Source: CATOSD01 sp965226695 (GTDB lineage: Bacteria > Chloroflexota > Dehalococcoidia > Lucifugimonadales > CATOSD01). From it: a stretch of DNA of 64,000 nt. The DNA lies in the NCBI GenBank assembly GCA_965226695.1, contig OZ245405.1, positions 2,604,001 to 2,668,000 of the forward strand, written 5' to 3'. Shown piece by piece: positions 26,004 through 34,976 of the stretch. A program made the position numbers and the translations under genes. A model generated the notes under the pieces. The model was not told where the DNA came from. It ran no database searches and saw only the letters and a program-made list of their open reading frames with translations. Positions within the stretch are counted from its first letter, which is position 1, and every line of letters begins with the position of its first letter.

Positions 26004-27677
26004 ATGACAGGTCGTCGCGAATCCGGATCGGCCGCGAACGCAGTGCCAGGCCATTCCGAGCCTCCCACATGGCCGCGCGCGGCGCTGGAGCGGCGTCTGG
26101 CCGTTCGCGCCGCGCTGGGACTGGCGCTGGCGGCGACGGTCCTGCTGCTGGTCTGGCGGTTGGCCGACTGGAGCCAGATTGGGCCGGCGGTGCGCGTGCT
26201 CGGGACCCGACCGGAGCTGCTCGTCGTATTTCTGGCCGGCTACACCCTCGCCTTCGGACTGCGGGCGTTCGCGTGGCGACAGCTCATAGTCAGCGGTGGC
26301 GGCGTCTTTTCGCTGTTCGCCATTCTACAGGCGGCGCTGCTTGCCAACCACCTGCTACCTTTCAAGCTGGGTGAGGTGGCACGACCGGCCCTGGCAACTC
26401 GGCGAGGGATACCGGCGGGCCAAGCGGCCGCATCCACGGCGGTGGCCCGCCTGCTCGACTTCGCCTCCCTGGTCGCCATCGCCTCCCTTGCAGTCCTGTT
26501 GCTGGCCCCAGACGGCCGCATGGCTTGGATGCAGAGCCTGGCCCTGCGCGGGACCGCCAGGGGCGACAGGCAAGCCTCCAGGTTCGAGATTCTCACCGCC
26601 CGCGCCTGGAACGTGCTTAACGAAGGCGAGCCTTTCACGCCCGTTTTCGTGGTCGGGCTAATCTTCCTCATCAGCCTGGCGCATCTGACTGACACGGGCT
26701 ACTGGGCCAGGGCGGGACTTGCCCTTGTCGCCCTGCTTCCCATGTTTATCCTGTTCTACCGCTTCGACTTTCCGTTGCGGCTGCGAGCCGCGCTGTGGGT
26801 GTACTTGGCCCTCTTCCTCGCCGCACTTCGATTCTTCGACATCGTCGCCATCGCCTTGATTCTCGGCCTGTACCTGTCGTTCACGGTCTTGTTGTGGGGC
26901 ACCGTCTACTACCACTTGCGAATCGGCACGTCGTGGCTGAACTTCACCCGGTTCTGGCGGCTGGTTCTGGAAAATCCCGACCCTACGAGCGGCAACTTTC
27001 TGGAGCAGATCCCCAAGGTCGCGTTGCTGGTGGTGTCCTTCAAGCTGCTGGTGACCCACCCCACGCCGGGCTCATTCGTCGCGGTAGAGGCCTTTGTGCT
27101 CGGGATCGGCATTTCGGCGCTGCTTTTGCACCAGTGGTTCTTTACCTGGCCGCCCGCGCCTCCTCTGGCGCCCACTCGCTTGCGTTCCACCGGCCGGCGG
27201 GTCTCCCGGCGGTTCATTACCATCGTCATCGACGGTTGCCGTGCGGACAGGTTGCTCGAGGCGAATACGCCATACATCGACAGGCTGCGCGGAGAGGGCG
27301 CCGATTACGTAAACGTCTCCACAGTCTACCCGGCTCGCACCGTCACCGCTTTCAGCTCCATGCTCACTGGCGCGCCGCCCAAGGTGCATGGGATGGGCAG
27401 CAACTTCGTTCCCAATCTGGGAGTCAAGTGCGAGTCCATTTTCGACTCTCTCAGGGCGTCTGGGATGAACGGCAAGCTGGTTGGGATCGCTCACCTGGTG
27501 GACGCATTCGGAGACCGTGACGTCGAAACCGTCACGGCGGTCACCGACAACGACGAAATCGACGAGGCCCTGGCCGCCCGCGCGCGTGCCGCCATCCAAC
27601 GCGACGACCCCGACCTGCTGGTATTGCAGCTACTGAGCGTCGACCAGACCGGCCATGCCCGTGGCAGCTATAACAAG
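26004..27677 (+). pseudogene. Flippase-like membrane protein fused to truncated phosphodiesterase
   Basis: N-terminal ~400 residues are a multi-helix membrane domain of the lysyl-PG synthase/AglD (YbhN-like) type: LRAFAWRQLI, LLANHLLPFKLGEVARPALA and STAVARLLDF are its signatures. Then a cytoplasmic or external type I phosphodiesterase/alkaline-phosphatase-like domain starts at FITIVIDGCRADRLLE and runs to SVDQTGHARGSYNK. There homology stops: the second half with the remaining metal ligands (DHG, H) is missing. The physical frame runs on to 27938, but those codons read the neighbouring FEA1-like gene in the wrong frame. Start chosen at 26004; a TTG at 25923 is possible. Activity of the phosphodiesterase part is unlikely. 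Confidence 0.72.
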
Positions 27678-29563
27678 GAAGGCCAGCCTTTGCCCGCGCG
27701 GCTGAGATCTGGCTCCTGTACGAAGCTGGTTCGCATACGCGCATGGGCGCAAGCAGCCGCACGCTCCGTGGCCTTGCAATCGGGTCGACGCCGTCTACCT
27801 ACTTCCCCGACTCAGCCGAGTTTTACGGATCAAGCAGCTTCCTCGACGCCCCGATTCAAAACGCCGTCCGCGCTCGCGGTGAAGCGGAAAACTACACCGA
27901 TGCCCAGCGACGCCAGGCAATCAACAAGAGCGTTCTGAGAATCGTCTACCACTGGGCGAAGTTCTACATCATCGTGGGCAGCGAGCGAATGAGCTCCCGC
28001 CTGATCGACGAAGGGTGGGCTATCTACGTCGGCGAGGAGGTCGACGGGCAATACCCCAACTCGCTGGCCGCCACCGCACAAGGGCGCGAGGGCAACTTTG
28101 GTCGGCAAGGCGCCATCGATGTCCCGCTTCGCCAGGCCATGGACAGGGCGAGGCAAGCGGCCGACGATGGTGACGCCGCCGCAGTAGAGCCGGCCAAGAA
28201 CGAAGTGTTTTCTCGTTTCAACGCCATCTTCTATCTCAGCACAGTCCGGTACATCGGCCGGGTGCTGGACGACGCACAGGCCGGCGACCACGACTCGCTG
28301 GGGACCCACCAGGTCGAAGCCCCGGGATTCTACCGGTCCATTCAGCCCGACGTCGCCAAGTCCGACCCAACTGCCGACGAGACGATCGTCGCCTACCTCC
28401 AGGCTGAACCGGACCAGGTCACGGTCCAGTCACGCGACCAGGCCCTGGCTGCTCTCAACGGCGCTGCTTCGGGGCTGCTTTTGGCCCAGGCTGATCTCGT
28501 TTCCGGGTATGATGACGATACCGGCGACGGCCCAAGCGGAGTCGCGTCGCCCCACACCGGCGATTTGGACCTCACTTCCAGCCTGTTCATCCCCGTGGGC
28601 CAGGACCCCGAGACCGAGGGTCCAACAGAATCCGACGGCTACTACACACCCACTACCAACCGGGAGATTTACCAGAAGATTTCCACGGACTACCATGAAA
28701 TAGCCAGGCTGACCAACGTGATCAGCGAGGGCGATCCCTTGCCAGCGGCAGATATCCTACTGCTGTACGAGGTGGGCTCGCACACACGCATCGGCAATCA
28801 GAGCCGAACTCTGCGCAGCTTCGCCCGCAGCCCGCGGCGGGCCACGGACTTCCCGGACGCCGCGGATTTCTACGGGAGCGCCACCTTCCTGGACTCGCCG
28901 GTGAGCCGCGCAATCAGTGGGCGGGGCGCGGCCGAGGAATACACCGACGCCCAGCGGCGCCAAGCCATCAACAAGGGCGTACTCAGAATCCTCTACCATT
29001 GGGTCAAGTTCTACATGATCGTCGGCCAAGAGCGCATGAGCTCCCGCCTGATCGACGAGGCCTGGGCCATCTATGTTGGCGAGGAGGTCGACGGGCAATA
29101 CCCCAACTCGCTGGCCGCCGCAGCCCAGGGACGAGAGGGCAACTTCGGCCGGCAAGGCGCCATTGACGTCCCGCTCCGCCAGGCCATGGACCGGGCGCGG
29201 CAAGCGGCCGACGACGGCGACACGGAGGCCCTGGAGAAGGCGACCCAGGAAGTCTACTCACGCTTCAATGCCATCTTCTACCTCGGCGCGGTAAGGTACA
29301 TGGGCAGAGTGTTGGATGACGCGGAGGCCGGGGACCACGACAGCTTGGCGACCCACCAGGTCGAGGCCCTGGCGTTCTACCAGTCCATTCAGCCCGAGGT
29401 CGCCAAGGCCGACCTGTCCGCCAACGATACAATCATCGCCTTCCTCGAGGCCGAACCGGACGGGGTTACGACCGCTTCGCGCGACGCGGCCCTTGCTGCC
29501 CTCAACACGGCGGCTTCCGCGCTCCTTCTGGAGCAGAGCGACCTCGTTTCAAGTTTTGAGTGA
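27678..29563 (+). pseudogene. FEA1-like two-repeat iron protein, 5' truncated and frameshifted
   Basis: Two tandem copies of a ~270-residue domain: copy 1 about 27678-28530, copy 2 about 28660-29563, joined by a short low-complexity linker. Both contain SHTR, YTDAQRRQAINK, MSSRLIDE, YVGEEVDGQYPNSLA and GNFGRQGAIDVPLRQAMDRARQ (segments). Copy 1 has lost its first ~25 residues and any signal peptide; it starts at EGQPLPA directly after phosphodiesterase sequence, and an extra CG at 27699-27700 breaks the frame relative to copy 2 (EGDPLPAADI). The first available ATG in the correct frame is 27743. I infer the low-iron-induced periplasmic FEA1 family from general resemblance and the iron SBP next door; that assignment is tentative. 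Confidence 0.6.
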
Positions 29564-29594
29564 CCGATCTCAGTCATACAATAGAGGAACAGGA

Positions 29595-30716
29595 ATGACA
29601 CACATTCATCGCTGGTTCTTCCTGCCGATTCTGACGGCGCTGGCAGCAATGTCCGTGGCACTGGCGCTGGTCGGCTGCGGAGGAGACGAGCCGTCGCCTA
29701 CCGCCGCGGCGACCGCGCCGGGCGCGCAGACCCAGGCAGTGACTCCCGTCCCGCCCGCAACGCCAACGTCTGAACCGGAGGAGCGAACACTCACCGTGTA
29801 CTCGGGGCGGTCTCAGACGCTGGTGCATCCGCTCCTCGAGCTGTTCGGAGAGCAGACCGGCGTTGCGATTCGCGTGAAATACGCCGGCAGCGCTTCGACG
29901 GTCGCTACCCTGTTGGAGGAGGGCGATAACTCTCCGGCCGACGTGGTGTTCCTGCAGGACCCCGGTTCTCTGGGCACCCTGGGCGCCGCCAGTGTGCTGG
30001 CCCCGATTCCACAGGAGATCCTGTCGAAGGTCGATGCGAGGTTTCGCTCGCCCGGCGGGGAGTGGGTGGGCACGTCCGGCCGCGCCAGGACCGTCATATA
30101 CAACACCGAAGCAATAGACCCAGCCGTGGACCTGCCCTCTTCCATCCTGGACTTCACCGCTCCGGAATGGAATGGCCGGGTCGGCTGGGCACCCGCAAAC
30201 GGCTCTTTCCAGGCGTTCGTTACCGCCCTTAGGCTGCTCCTGGGCGAGGACGCCGCACGGGAATGGCTGGAAGGGATGAAGGCCAACGATGCCCAAGAAT
30301 ACCCGAACAACGTTACCACCGTGGCGGCGACCGCGAACGGCGAAGTTGACGTGGGCTTTGTCAATCACTACTATCTGGAGCGCTTTCTGGAAGAACACGG
30401 GCCAGGGTTCGAGGCACGCAACCATTACATCGGAAACGGCGACCCCGGCGCGTTGGTGCTGGTGGCCGGCGCGGGCATCCTGAAGGTATCGAAGAACAAA
30501 GAGACTGCGCAGGAGTTCATCGACTTCCTGCTCGGAGAGCAAGCCCAACGGTACTTCGCCTCGGAGGTAAAGGAGTATCCCGTGGCTGCCGGGGTCGAGC
30601 CTGTGGGCGACCTGCCCTCCATGGCCGACCTAGATCCCCCCAACGTAGACCTGGGTAGCCTGAGAGATCTGGCGGGCACGCTGCGCCTGCTCAGGGAGGT
30701 TGGCGTATTGCCGTAA
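29595..30716 (+). CDS. Iron ABC transporter substrate-binding lipoprotein (FbpA/FutA-like)
   Basis: 373 residues. Signal peptide with lipobox LVGC (Cys near residue 28), a Ser/Thr/Pro linker, then a periplasmic-binding fold starting LTVYSGRSQTLVHPLLELF, typical of ferric-iron binders. NHYYLERF (about 258) supplies the twin tyrosines (Y-Y) used for Fe(III) binding in this family. No permease or ATPase gene is adjacent, so the transporter partners must be elsewhere. The stop overlaps the next start (TAATG), and it lies 31 bp after the FEA1-like gene. Start placed at 29595, with AGAGGAACAGG before it, because it opens the signal peptide. Confidence 0.88.
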   Translation: MTHIHRWFFLPILTALAAMSVALALVGCGGDEPSPTAAATAPGAQTQAVTPVPPATPTSEPEERTLTVYSGRSQTLVHPLLELFGEQTGVAIRVKYAGSASTVATLLEEGDNSPADVVFLQDPGSLGTLGAASVLAPIPQEILSKVDARFRSPGGEWVGTSGRARTVIYNTEAIDPAVDLPSSILDFTAPEWNGRVGWAPANGSFQAFVTALRLLLGEDAAREWLEGMKANDAQEYPNNVTTVAATANGEVDVGFVNHYYLERFLEEHGPGFEARNHYIGNGDPGALVLVAGAGILKVSKNKETAQEFIDFLLGEQAQRYFASEVKEYPVAAGVEPVGDLPSMADLDPPNVDLGSLRDLAGTLRLLREVGVLP

Positions 30717-32164
30717 TGACCGGGCCGATTGCCAGGGTCGTCCATGGAAGAGAGCTACTGCTGGCGGCGGTGGCTCTCTTTCTGTTGCTGTCCCTGGCAT
30801 ACGCCTTTTCGATAGGAATCCGGGCAACCCGGGGCGCCTCCATCACGGGGGATGAACCCTTCTACCTGCTGACCGCGCAGAGCCTGATTGCCGACCGCGA
30901 CCTTGACCTGCGCAACCAGTACGCAGACAGGTCCTACAAGTCTTTCTTCGACCATGCCGACGAACTCTGGCGGCAGTCCGTGCCAACACCTGATGGACGC
31001 CTGCTGAGCCCGCACAATCCGGGGTTGTCTCTGCTCGTGGCGCCGGGCTTCATCCTGGGCGGCCTGATCGGCGTGCAGGTGCAGCTTATGCTGGCGGCGG
31101 CCGGCGCGATGGCGCTGGCATTCGTGCTCACCGACCGACTCACTTGTCGCCGCGCCGTGTCATGGGCAATGGCGCTTGGCGTCGGGTTGACCGCCACGGC
31201 GTTCATATACTCAACAGAGGTGTACCCGGAGTTTCCGGCGGCGCTGGCGCTGGCGGTTGCGTTGCTGATCGCCACTGGACGGCGGCAACCCTCGTGGCCG
31301 GACGCGCTCTACCTGGCCGCCGCCCTATCGGCGATGTGCTGGTTGGGAATCAAGTACGCGCCGCTGGCAGTCCTGGTCTCCAGCTACTTTCTGCTGAGGT
31401 CCGATCGAACCGGCCGGATCGCGCTGGTCGCCGCGGGGAGCGTGTCCGCGGGGCTTTTCGCGTGGTTCCACCTGCAGGCGTTCGGGAGCCTCACTCCCTA
31501 TGGCGTCAACGTCGTCTACGCCAACTGGAACACGCTCCAGATACTGGAAGGGCATTTTGGGTTCGAAGAGCGCATCTACCGGCTCTGGGGGCTGTTCATA
31601 GACCGCCGCTTCGGCATAGGCCGTTGGGCGCCGCTGCTTCTGGCGGTGGTGCCCGGCTCGGCGTTGCTCGCGTGGGGAACGGCTGCGCACCGCATAGTAA
31701 TGGGCCTTCTGCTCTTTCAGCTTCTGATTGCGGCCTTCGTGGCGACGACTATGATGGGCTGGTGGTTCCCCGGCCGGACCATGCTGGCGGTGCTTCCACT
31801 GTCGGTCGTGCCGCTCGCGTTGCTCGCCGGCCGCGCGCCGGTCTGGGGCAAGATCGCCCTCGCACTGCTGGGCGTCTACACGCTGGCGATTACCGCCGGG
31901 CTCGCGCAGGCCGGGCACGCCGGAGAAATCACCATAGCGGTCGATCCGTTCGACATGCGCTATCCGCCATTTCAAAGCGTGGCGTCCCTCTTCCCGCTGT
32001 ACACCTGGTGGACAGCCGAGACGTGGCGCCTGACCATCTTGTGGCTGGCGGCTGGCGCCGGATCGGTGGCGCTGGCCGTCTGGCCCAAAATTGCGGGGGC
32101 CGTGAGGATATTGCGGAAGGGCCGCGCCACTGCTGATTGCCCCTTCGCCTCGACCAAGTCGTAG
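30716..32164 (+). CDS. Polytopic membrane protein, GT39-like glycosyltransferase
   Basis: 482 residues with about 10-12 predicted membrane helices. After helix 1 an extracytoplasmic loop contains GDEPFYLLTAQSL, similar to the acidic DE motif of GT-C/PMT (GT39) enzymes, and YSTEVYPEFPAALALA follows. These enzymes transfer sugars from polyprenyl carriers. Coupled to the iron-binding lipoprotein gene by TAATG overlap, which is odd for a glycosyltransferase and may mean only shared transcription. Confidence 0.7.
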   Translation: MTGPIARVVHGRELLLAAVALFLLLSLAYAFSIGIRATRGASITGDEPFYLLTAQSLIADRDLDLRNQYADRSYKSFFDHADELWRQSVPTPDGRLLSPHNPGLSLLVAPGFILGGLIGVQVQLMLAAAGAMALAFVLTDRLTCRRAVSWAMALGVGLTATAFIYSTEVYPEFPAALALAVALLIATGRRQPSWPDALYLAAALSAMCWLGIKYAPLAVLVSSYFLLRSDRTGRIALVAAGSVSAGLFAWFHLQAFGSLTPYGVNVVYANWNTLQILEGHFGFEERIYRLWGLFIDRRFGIGRWAPLLLAVVPGSALLAWGTAAHRIVMGLLLFQLLIAAFVATTMMGWWFPGRTMLAVLPLSVVPLALLAGRAPVWGKIALALLGVYTLAITAGLAQAGHAGEITIAVDPFDMRYPPFQSVASLFPLYTWWTAETWRLTILWLAAGAGSVALAVWPKIAGAVRILRKGRATADCPFASTKS

Positions 32165-32188
32165 ACATGCGCCGTGTCGTCCCGGCCG

Positions 32189-32218
32189 TTGGCAGAATGT
32201 GCTGCTCCGTCGTACAAT
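32189..32218 (+). promoter_or_regulatory. Predicted promoter of the DtxR-type regulator
   Basis: TTGGCA, 18 bp, TACAAT. Its position rules out the GTG at 32199 as a start and supports initiation at 32262 (or ATG 32226). Confidence 0.6.
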
Positions 32219-32261
32219 GCCAGTGATGAACGCAACGAGCCGTTACAGATCGCGAGGGACC

Positions 32262-32957
32262 ATGTCGCAGAGCTCCTCCAGTTCGAGTATGTCTTCCGTA
32301 CAGGGCGAGTACCTGATTCGCATTTACACGACCCTGCGTGAAGGGTCCAGGGTGGTCGGATCCAGGCTCGCCGAACGGCTGGGGGTGTCCGCCTCCGCGG
32401 TGACACAGTCGTTTCAGAGGATGGAGCGCCAGGGTCTGGCCGTGATCGACCAGGAATCCGGCATTCAGCTTACCCCCGAGGGCCGCGGCATCGCCGAGTC
32501 CATAATCCGCCGACATTACCTCATCGAAAGGCTCCTGGTGGATACGCTTGGCTTCGACTGGGCCGACGCCGACGACGAGGCGGAGCGTATGGAACACACC
32601 CTGTCGCCAAAGCTGGAGAGGTATCTCTTCGAGAAGCTCGATGAACCGACGACCTGCCCTCACGGCAATCCCTTTCCCGGATCACCCGACGAAGAGCGGC
32701 TTCTTGGCGCACGGAAAATGACCGACGCCCGCGCCGGGGAGAGCGTAGTAGTTTGGAGAATTACCGAAGAGGGGGAAGACGACAATGAACTTCTACACTT
32801 TGCCCACGACAACGGCGTGTTGCCGGGCCAAAAGGCCCTGATACATGACATCGACCTCAGGGAGGGACTTGTGGAGCTGTGCCTCGGCGGGCGGGCGGTC
32901 AGCATGTCCTCGCGCTGGGCGCGGCATATCCGGGTGTCGGGGCCCGTGTCCGAGTAG
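32262..32957 (+). CDS. DtxR/MntR-family metal-dependent repressor
   Basis: 231 residues from ATG 32262 with GAGGG just upstream. Winged helix about residues 10-70 (SRLAERLGVSASAVTQSFQRMERQGL), dimer/metal domain with RRHYLIERLLVDTLGF and DEAERMEHTLSP (His/Glu ligands) plus CPHGNP, and a C-terminal FeoA/SH3-like domain. It would sense Fe(II) or Mn(II) and repress uptake genes. Its place between an iron-binding lipoprotein and a ferritin gene argues for iron. A DtxR-like inverted repeat lies just after its stop. Confidence 0.9.
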   Translation: MSQSSSSSSMSSVQGEYLIRIYTTLREGSRVVGSRLAERLGVSASAVTQSFQRMERQGLAVIDQESGIQLTPEGRGIAESIIRRHYLIERLLVDTLGFDWADADDEAERMEHTLSPKLERYLFEKLDEPTTCPHGNPFPGSPDEERLLGARKMTDARAGESVVVWRITEEGEDDNELLHFAHDNGVLPGQKALIHDIDLREGLVELCLGGRAVSMSSRWARHIRVSGPVSE

Positions 32958-32979
32958 AAGCACGCCGGACCTTGATCCC

Positions 32980-32997
32980 GCCTAACCATGGGTAGGC
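32980..32997. promoter_or_regulatory. Inverted repeat resembling a DtxR/IdeR box
   Basis: GCCTAACCATGGGTAGGC, 16 of 18 positions palindromic; CCTAACC resembles a half-site of the IdeR/DtxR consensus. It lies 23 bp after the regulator gene and 300 bp before the next gene. The rest of 32958-33297 has only a doubtful 70-codon frame (33085-33297) that I do not call. Confidence 0.35.
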
Positions 32998-33297
32998 ACC
33001 CCAATTCGGCTTCCTCCCGCGTTCGATTCCACGCTCCTCGCAAGTGAACATTCCCCCTGTTCGTGTTTCCCATCCCACGCCGTAATGCTCATGGAGTCGA
33101 CGCAGACTAAGGAGCGCATCAAGATCACGGTCCCCTACCAGAAGGCGGGCATCCTGGCCCTCCAAGCACACAGGCTAAACGATCACTGTCCGCTCTACAG
33201 GCTGTTCTCGCAGTGCGTCGGCGCGTTCGGAGCGGTGTTTGGCGTGGTCGTGATTAGCCCGAGGCGCAGCGGCGCGCCAGCGGCGCGGTTTTCCTAG

Positions 33298-34068
33298 ATG
33301 GTTGACGACGCGCGACCGGGGCAATCGTCAGATCCGCGGTCCCGAGTTCCCGCCGAATCGGCGCGGCCGCGCGACAACGCGGCACGCGCGGCGGGTATTT
33401 TCCTGCTGCTCACCGCGCTGACCACCGTGGTGGCGGTCGTGGCGCGGGTCGCGGCAGACGCCGACCAGGCCACGCTGGTCGAGTCGCTGGTGGCTATCTC
33501 AGAGAGCAAGGGCCTCTACGGTGCCGGAGGCGCGGCGCGGATCGTCTCCGGCATCACACTCATCGCCGCTGCTTGGCTCCTGCTGCAGACGTGGATCATC
33601 CGGCTGCGGCTGGGCACGCCGGCTGTGCCCATTCTGTTTGCCGTATCCGGTCTCTTCACATTGATCTCGGGCGCTTGCGCCGTGTTACTGGCTGTTTCCG
33701 TCCTCGACACGACGGAAGCGATCAGCACGTTTGCAAGGACAACCTTCACCGAGCTTGCGGCGGAACTTCGCTGGCTGACAGGCAAGATCGGCTTCGCCGT
33801 CGCGGGCCTCGCGCTGATAGCCGCGGCCCGCTATCAGTGGAAGGCCGGCGGGATGCTGAGGCGCATATCGCCGGTGTCGGCGATAGTCGGGGTCTCGATG
33901 CAGTTCATCTGGATCGACGCGGCCACACTCGTGCACCGGGCCAGCGGCATGGCATTCTTCCTTTGGCTCGTCGCGATTGGCGCGATGCTCTACATAGGCC
34001 GTGTAGAGCGACACTTCGCCCCCATGCTAGACTTGCCTCCAGAATCCGGTTCCCCCGAGCACTCATAG
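33298..34068 (+). CDS. Multi-pass membrane protein of unknown function
   Basis: 256 residues; a polar N-terminal tail (~25 residues) and about six predicted membrane helices. The pattern FLLLTALTTVVAVVARV...WLLLQTWIIRLR...GMAFFLWLVAIGAML resembles DUF4386-like proteins, without certainty. There is no clear ribosome binding site before the ATG. It is 12 bp upstream of the broken ferritin gene. Confidence 0.7.
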   Translation: MVDDARPGQSSDPRSRVPAESARPRDNAARAAGIFLLLTALTTVVAVVARVAADADQATLVESLVAISESKGLYGAGGAARIVSGITLIAAAWLLLQTWIIRLRLGTPAVPILFAVSGLFTLISGACAVLLAVSVLDTTEAISTFARTTFTELAAELRWLTGKIGFAVAGLALIAAARYQWKAGGMLRRISPVSAIVGVSMQFIWIDAATLVHRASGMAFFLWLVAIGAMLYIGRVERHFAPMLDLPPESGSPEHS

Positions 34069-34080
34069 CATGGGGGCGAA

Positions 34081-34578
34081 GTGATAAGCCAAAAACTAGA
34101 GGACACGATTAACGAACAGATCAACAGCGAGTTCTACGCCGCCCATCTGTTCCTTTCCATGGCCGCCTTCTGCGACACGCGCAGCCTGGGCGGCTTCTCG
34201 CACTGGCTGAAGCTCCAGTACAGCTAGGAACTCTCGCACGCCCTGAAGCTGTTCGACTTCATCACCGACAGAGGGGGCCGCATCGTGCTCCAGGCCATCC
34301 GGCAGCCACCCCTGGAGTTCGAGTCCGTAGCGACGGTGATGCGGATGGCGCTCGAAGACGAGAAGCAAGTCACGGCCAGTATAGACGGTCTGTACGAGCT
34401 GGCCCTGGAGGAACGCGACTACTCGGCCCACGTCCTCCTGGAGTGGTTCGTCGACGAACAGGTCGAGGAAGAGAAGAGCCTCACCGAGATAATCGACCAC
34501 CTGGAGATGGTCGGCAACGATGGAACGGGGCTGCTGCTGCTGGACTCCCGCCTGGGCGCCCGCACTGGCGACGACTAA
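34081..34578 (+). pseudogene. ftnA: Non-haem ferritin with in-frame TAG
   Basis: 165 codons from GTG (GGGGG upstream) to TAA, homologous throughout to bacterial ferritin (iron oxidation and storage shell). Helix A shows EQINSEFYAAHLFLSMAA with the ferroxidase Glu, and helix D shows WFVDEQVEEEKSLTEIIDHL. The only interruption is TAG at 34225-34227 in WLKLQYS*ELSHALKLFDF, at the position of the first Glu in the QEExxH ferroxidase segment. A single G-to-T change from GAG explains it. The stop removes the last two thirds. Many genes in the window end with TAG, so recoding is unlikely; this is a pseudogene, recent mutation or sequence error. Confidence 0.85.
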
Positions 34579-34670
34579 GTTCAGCAGGGACGAGACCTGC
34601 CCTCGACAGCAGGTTGTGTATGCGGTCAATGGAGCGGTGTTTAGAGGAGGGGCGTTCCAAGCCGCAGTCG

Positions 34671-34976
34671 ATGAATGTAACCTTCTACGGGATTGTCGCC
34701 GTCGGGATACTGTACTTCTGGAACTGGCTCAACGACCTCAGGCCAGCCTTCACGGCCATTGGCGGGGATGTCATCACGACAACGTGGAAGATCGTTGGCG
34801 TTGCTCTTCTGCGCCGTTCGGCCGCAATGGGAGTCTACATGGTGAAGTCCGACAACCAGTCGGGATCACATGCGGGATCCACTCACTCCAATACAGGAGC
34901 AACCGCGACTCACCCTTCGGCGGTGGCAAACTATCTATTCCTTGCCAGGCTGACTTCTAGCTCGGGTACTTGCTGA
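34671..34976 (+). CDS. Doubtful small membrane peptide
   Basis: 101 codons; the first ~45 (MNVTFYGIVAVGILYFWNWLNDLRP) look like a genuine membrane-anchored start, the rest (SGSHAGSTHSNTGATATHP) looks non-coding. GAGGAGGGG occurs 21 nt upstream. It overlaps the end of the convergent thiolase gene by 20 bp. It may be a remnant. Confidence 0.25.
   Translation: MNVTFYGIVAVGILYFWNWLNDLRPAFTAIGGDVITTTWKIVGVALLRRSAAMGVYMVKSDNQSGSHAGSTHSNTGATATHPSAVANYLFLARLTSSSGTC

Noticed and set aside
33085..33297. 70-codon frame between the DtxR-type gene and the membrane protein
   Set aside because: No ribosome binding site or family features, and its last third reads as non-coding.
34225..34227. TAG in ferritin as a recoded codon (pyrrolysine or suppressed amber)
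   Set aside because: Many genes here end in TAG, no tRNA-Pyl or pyl gene is visible, and the residue expected is Glu.
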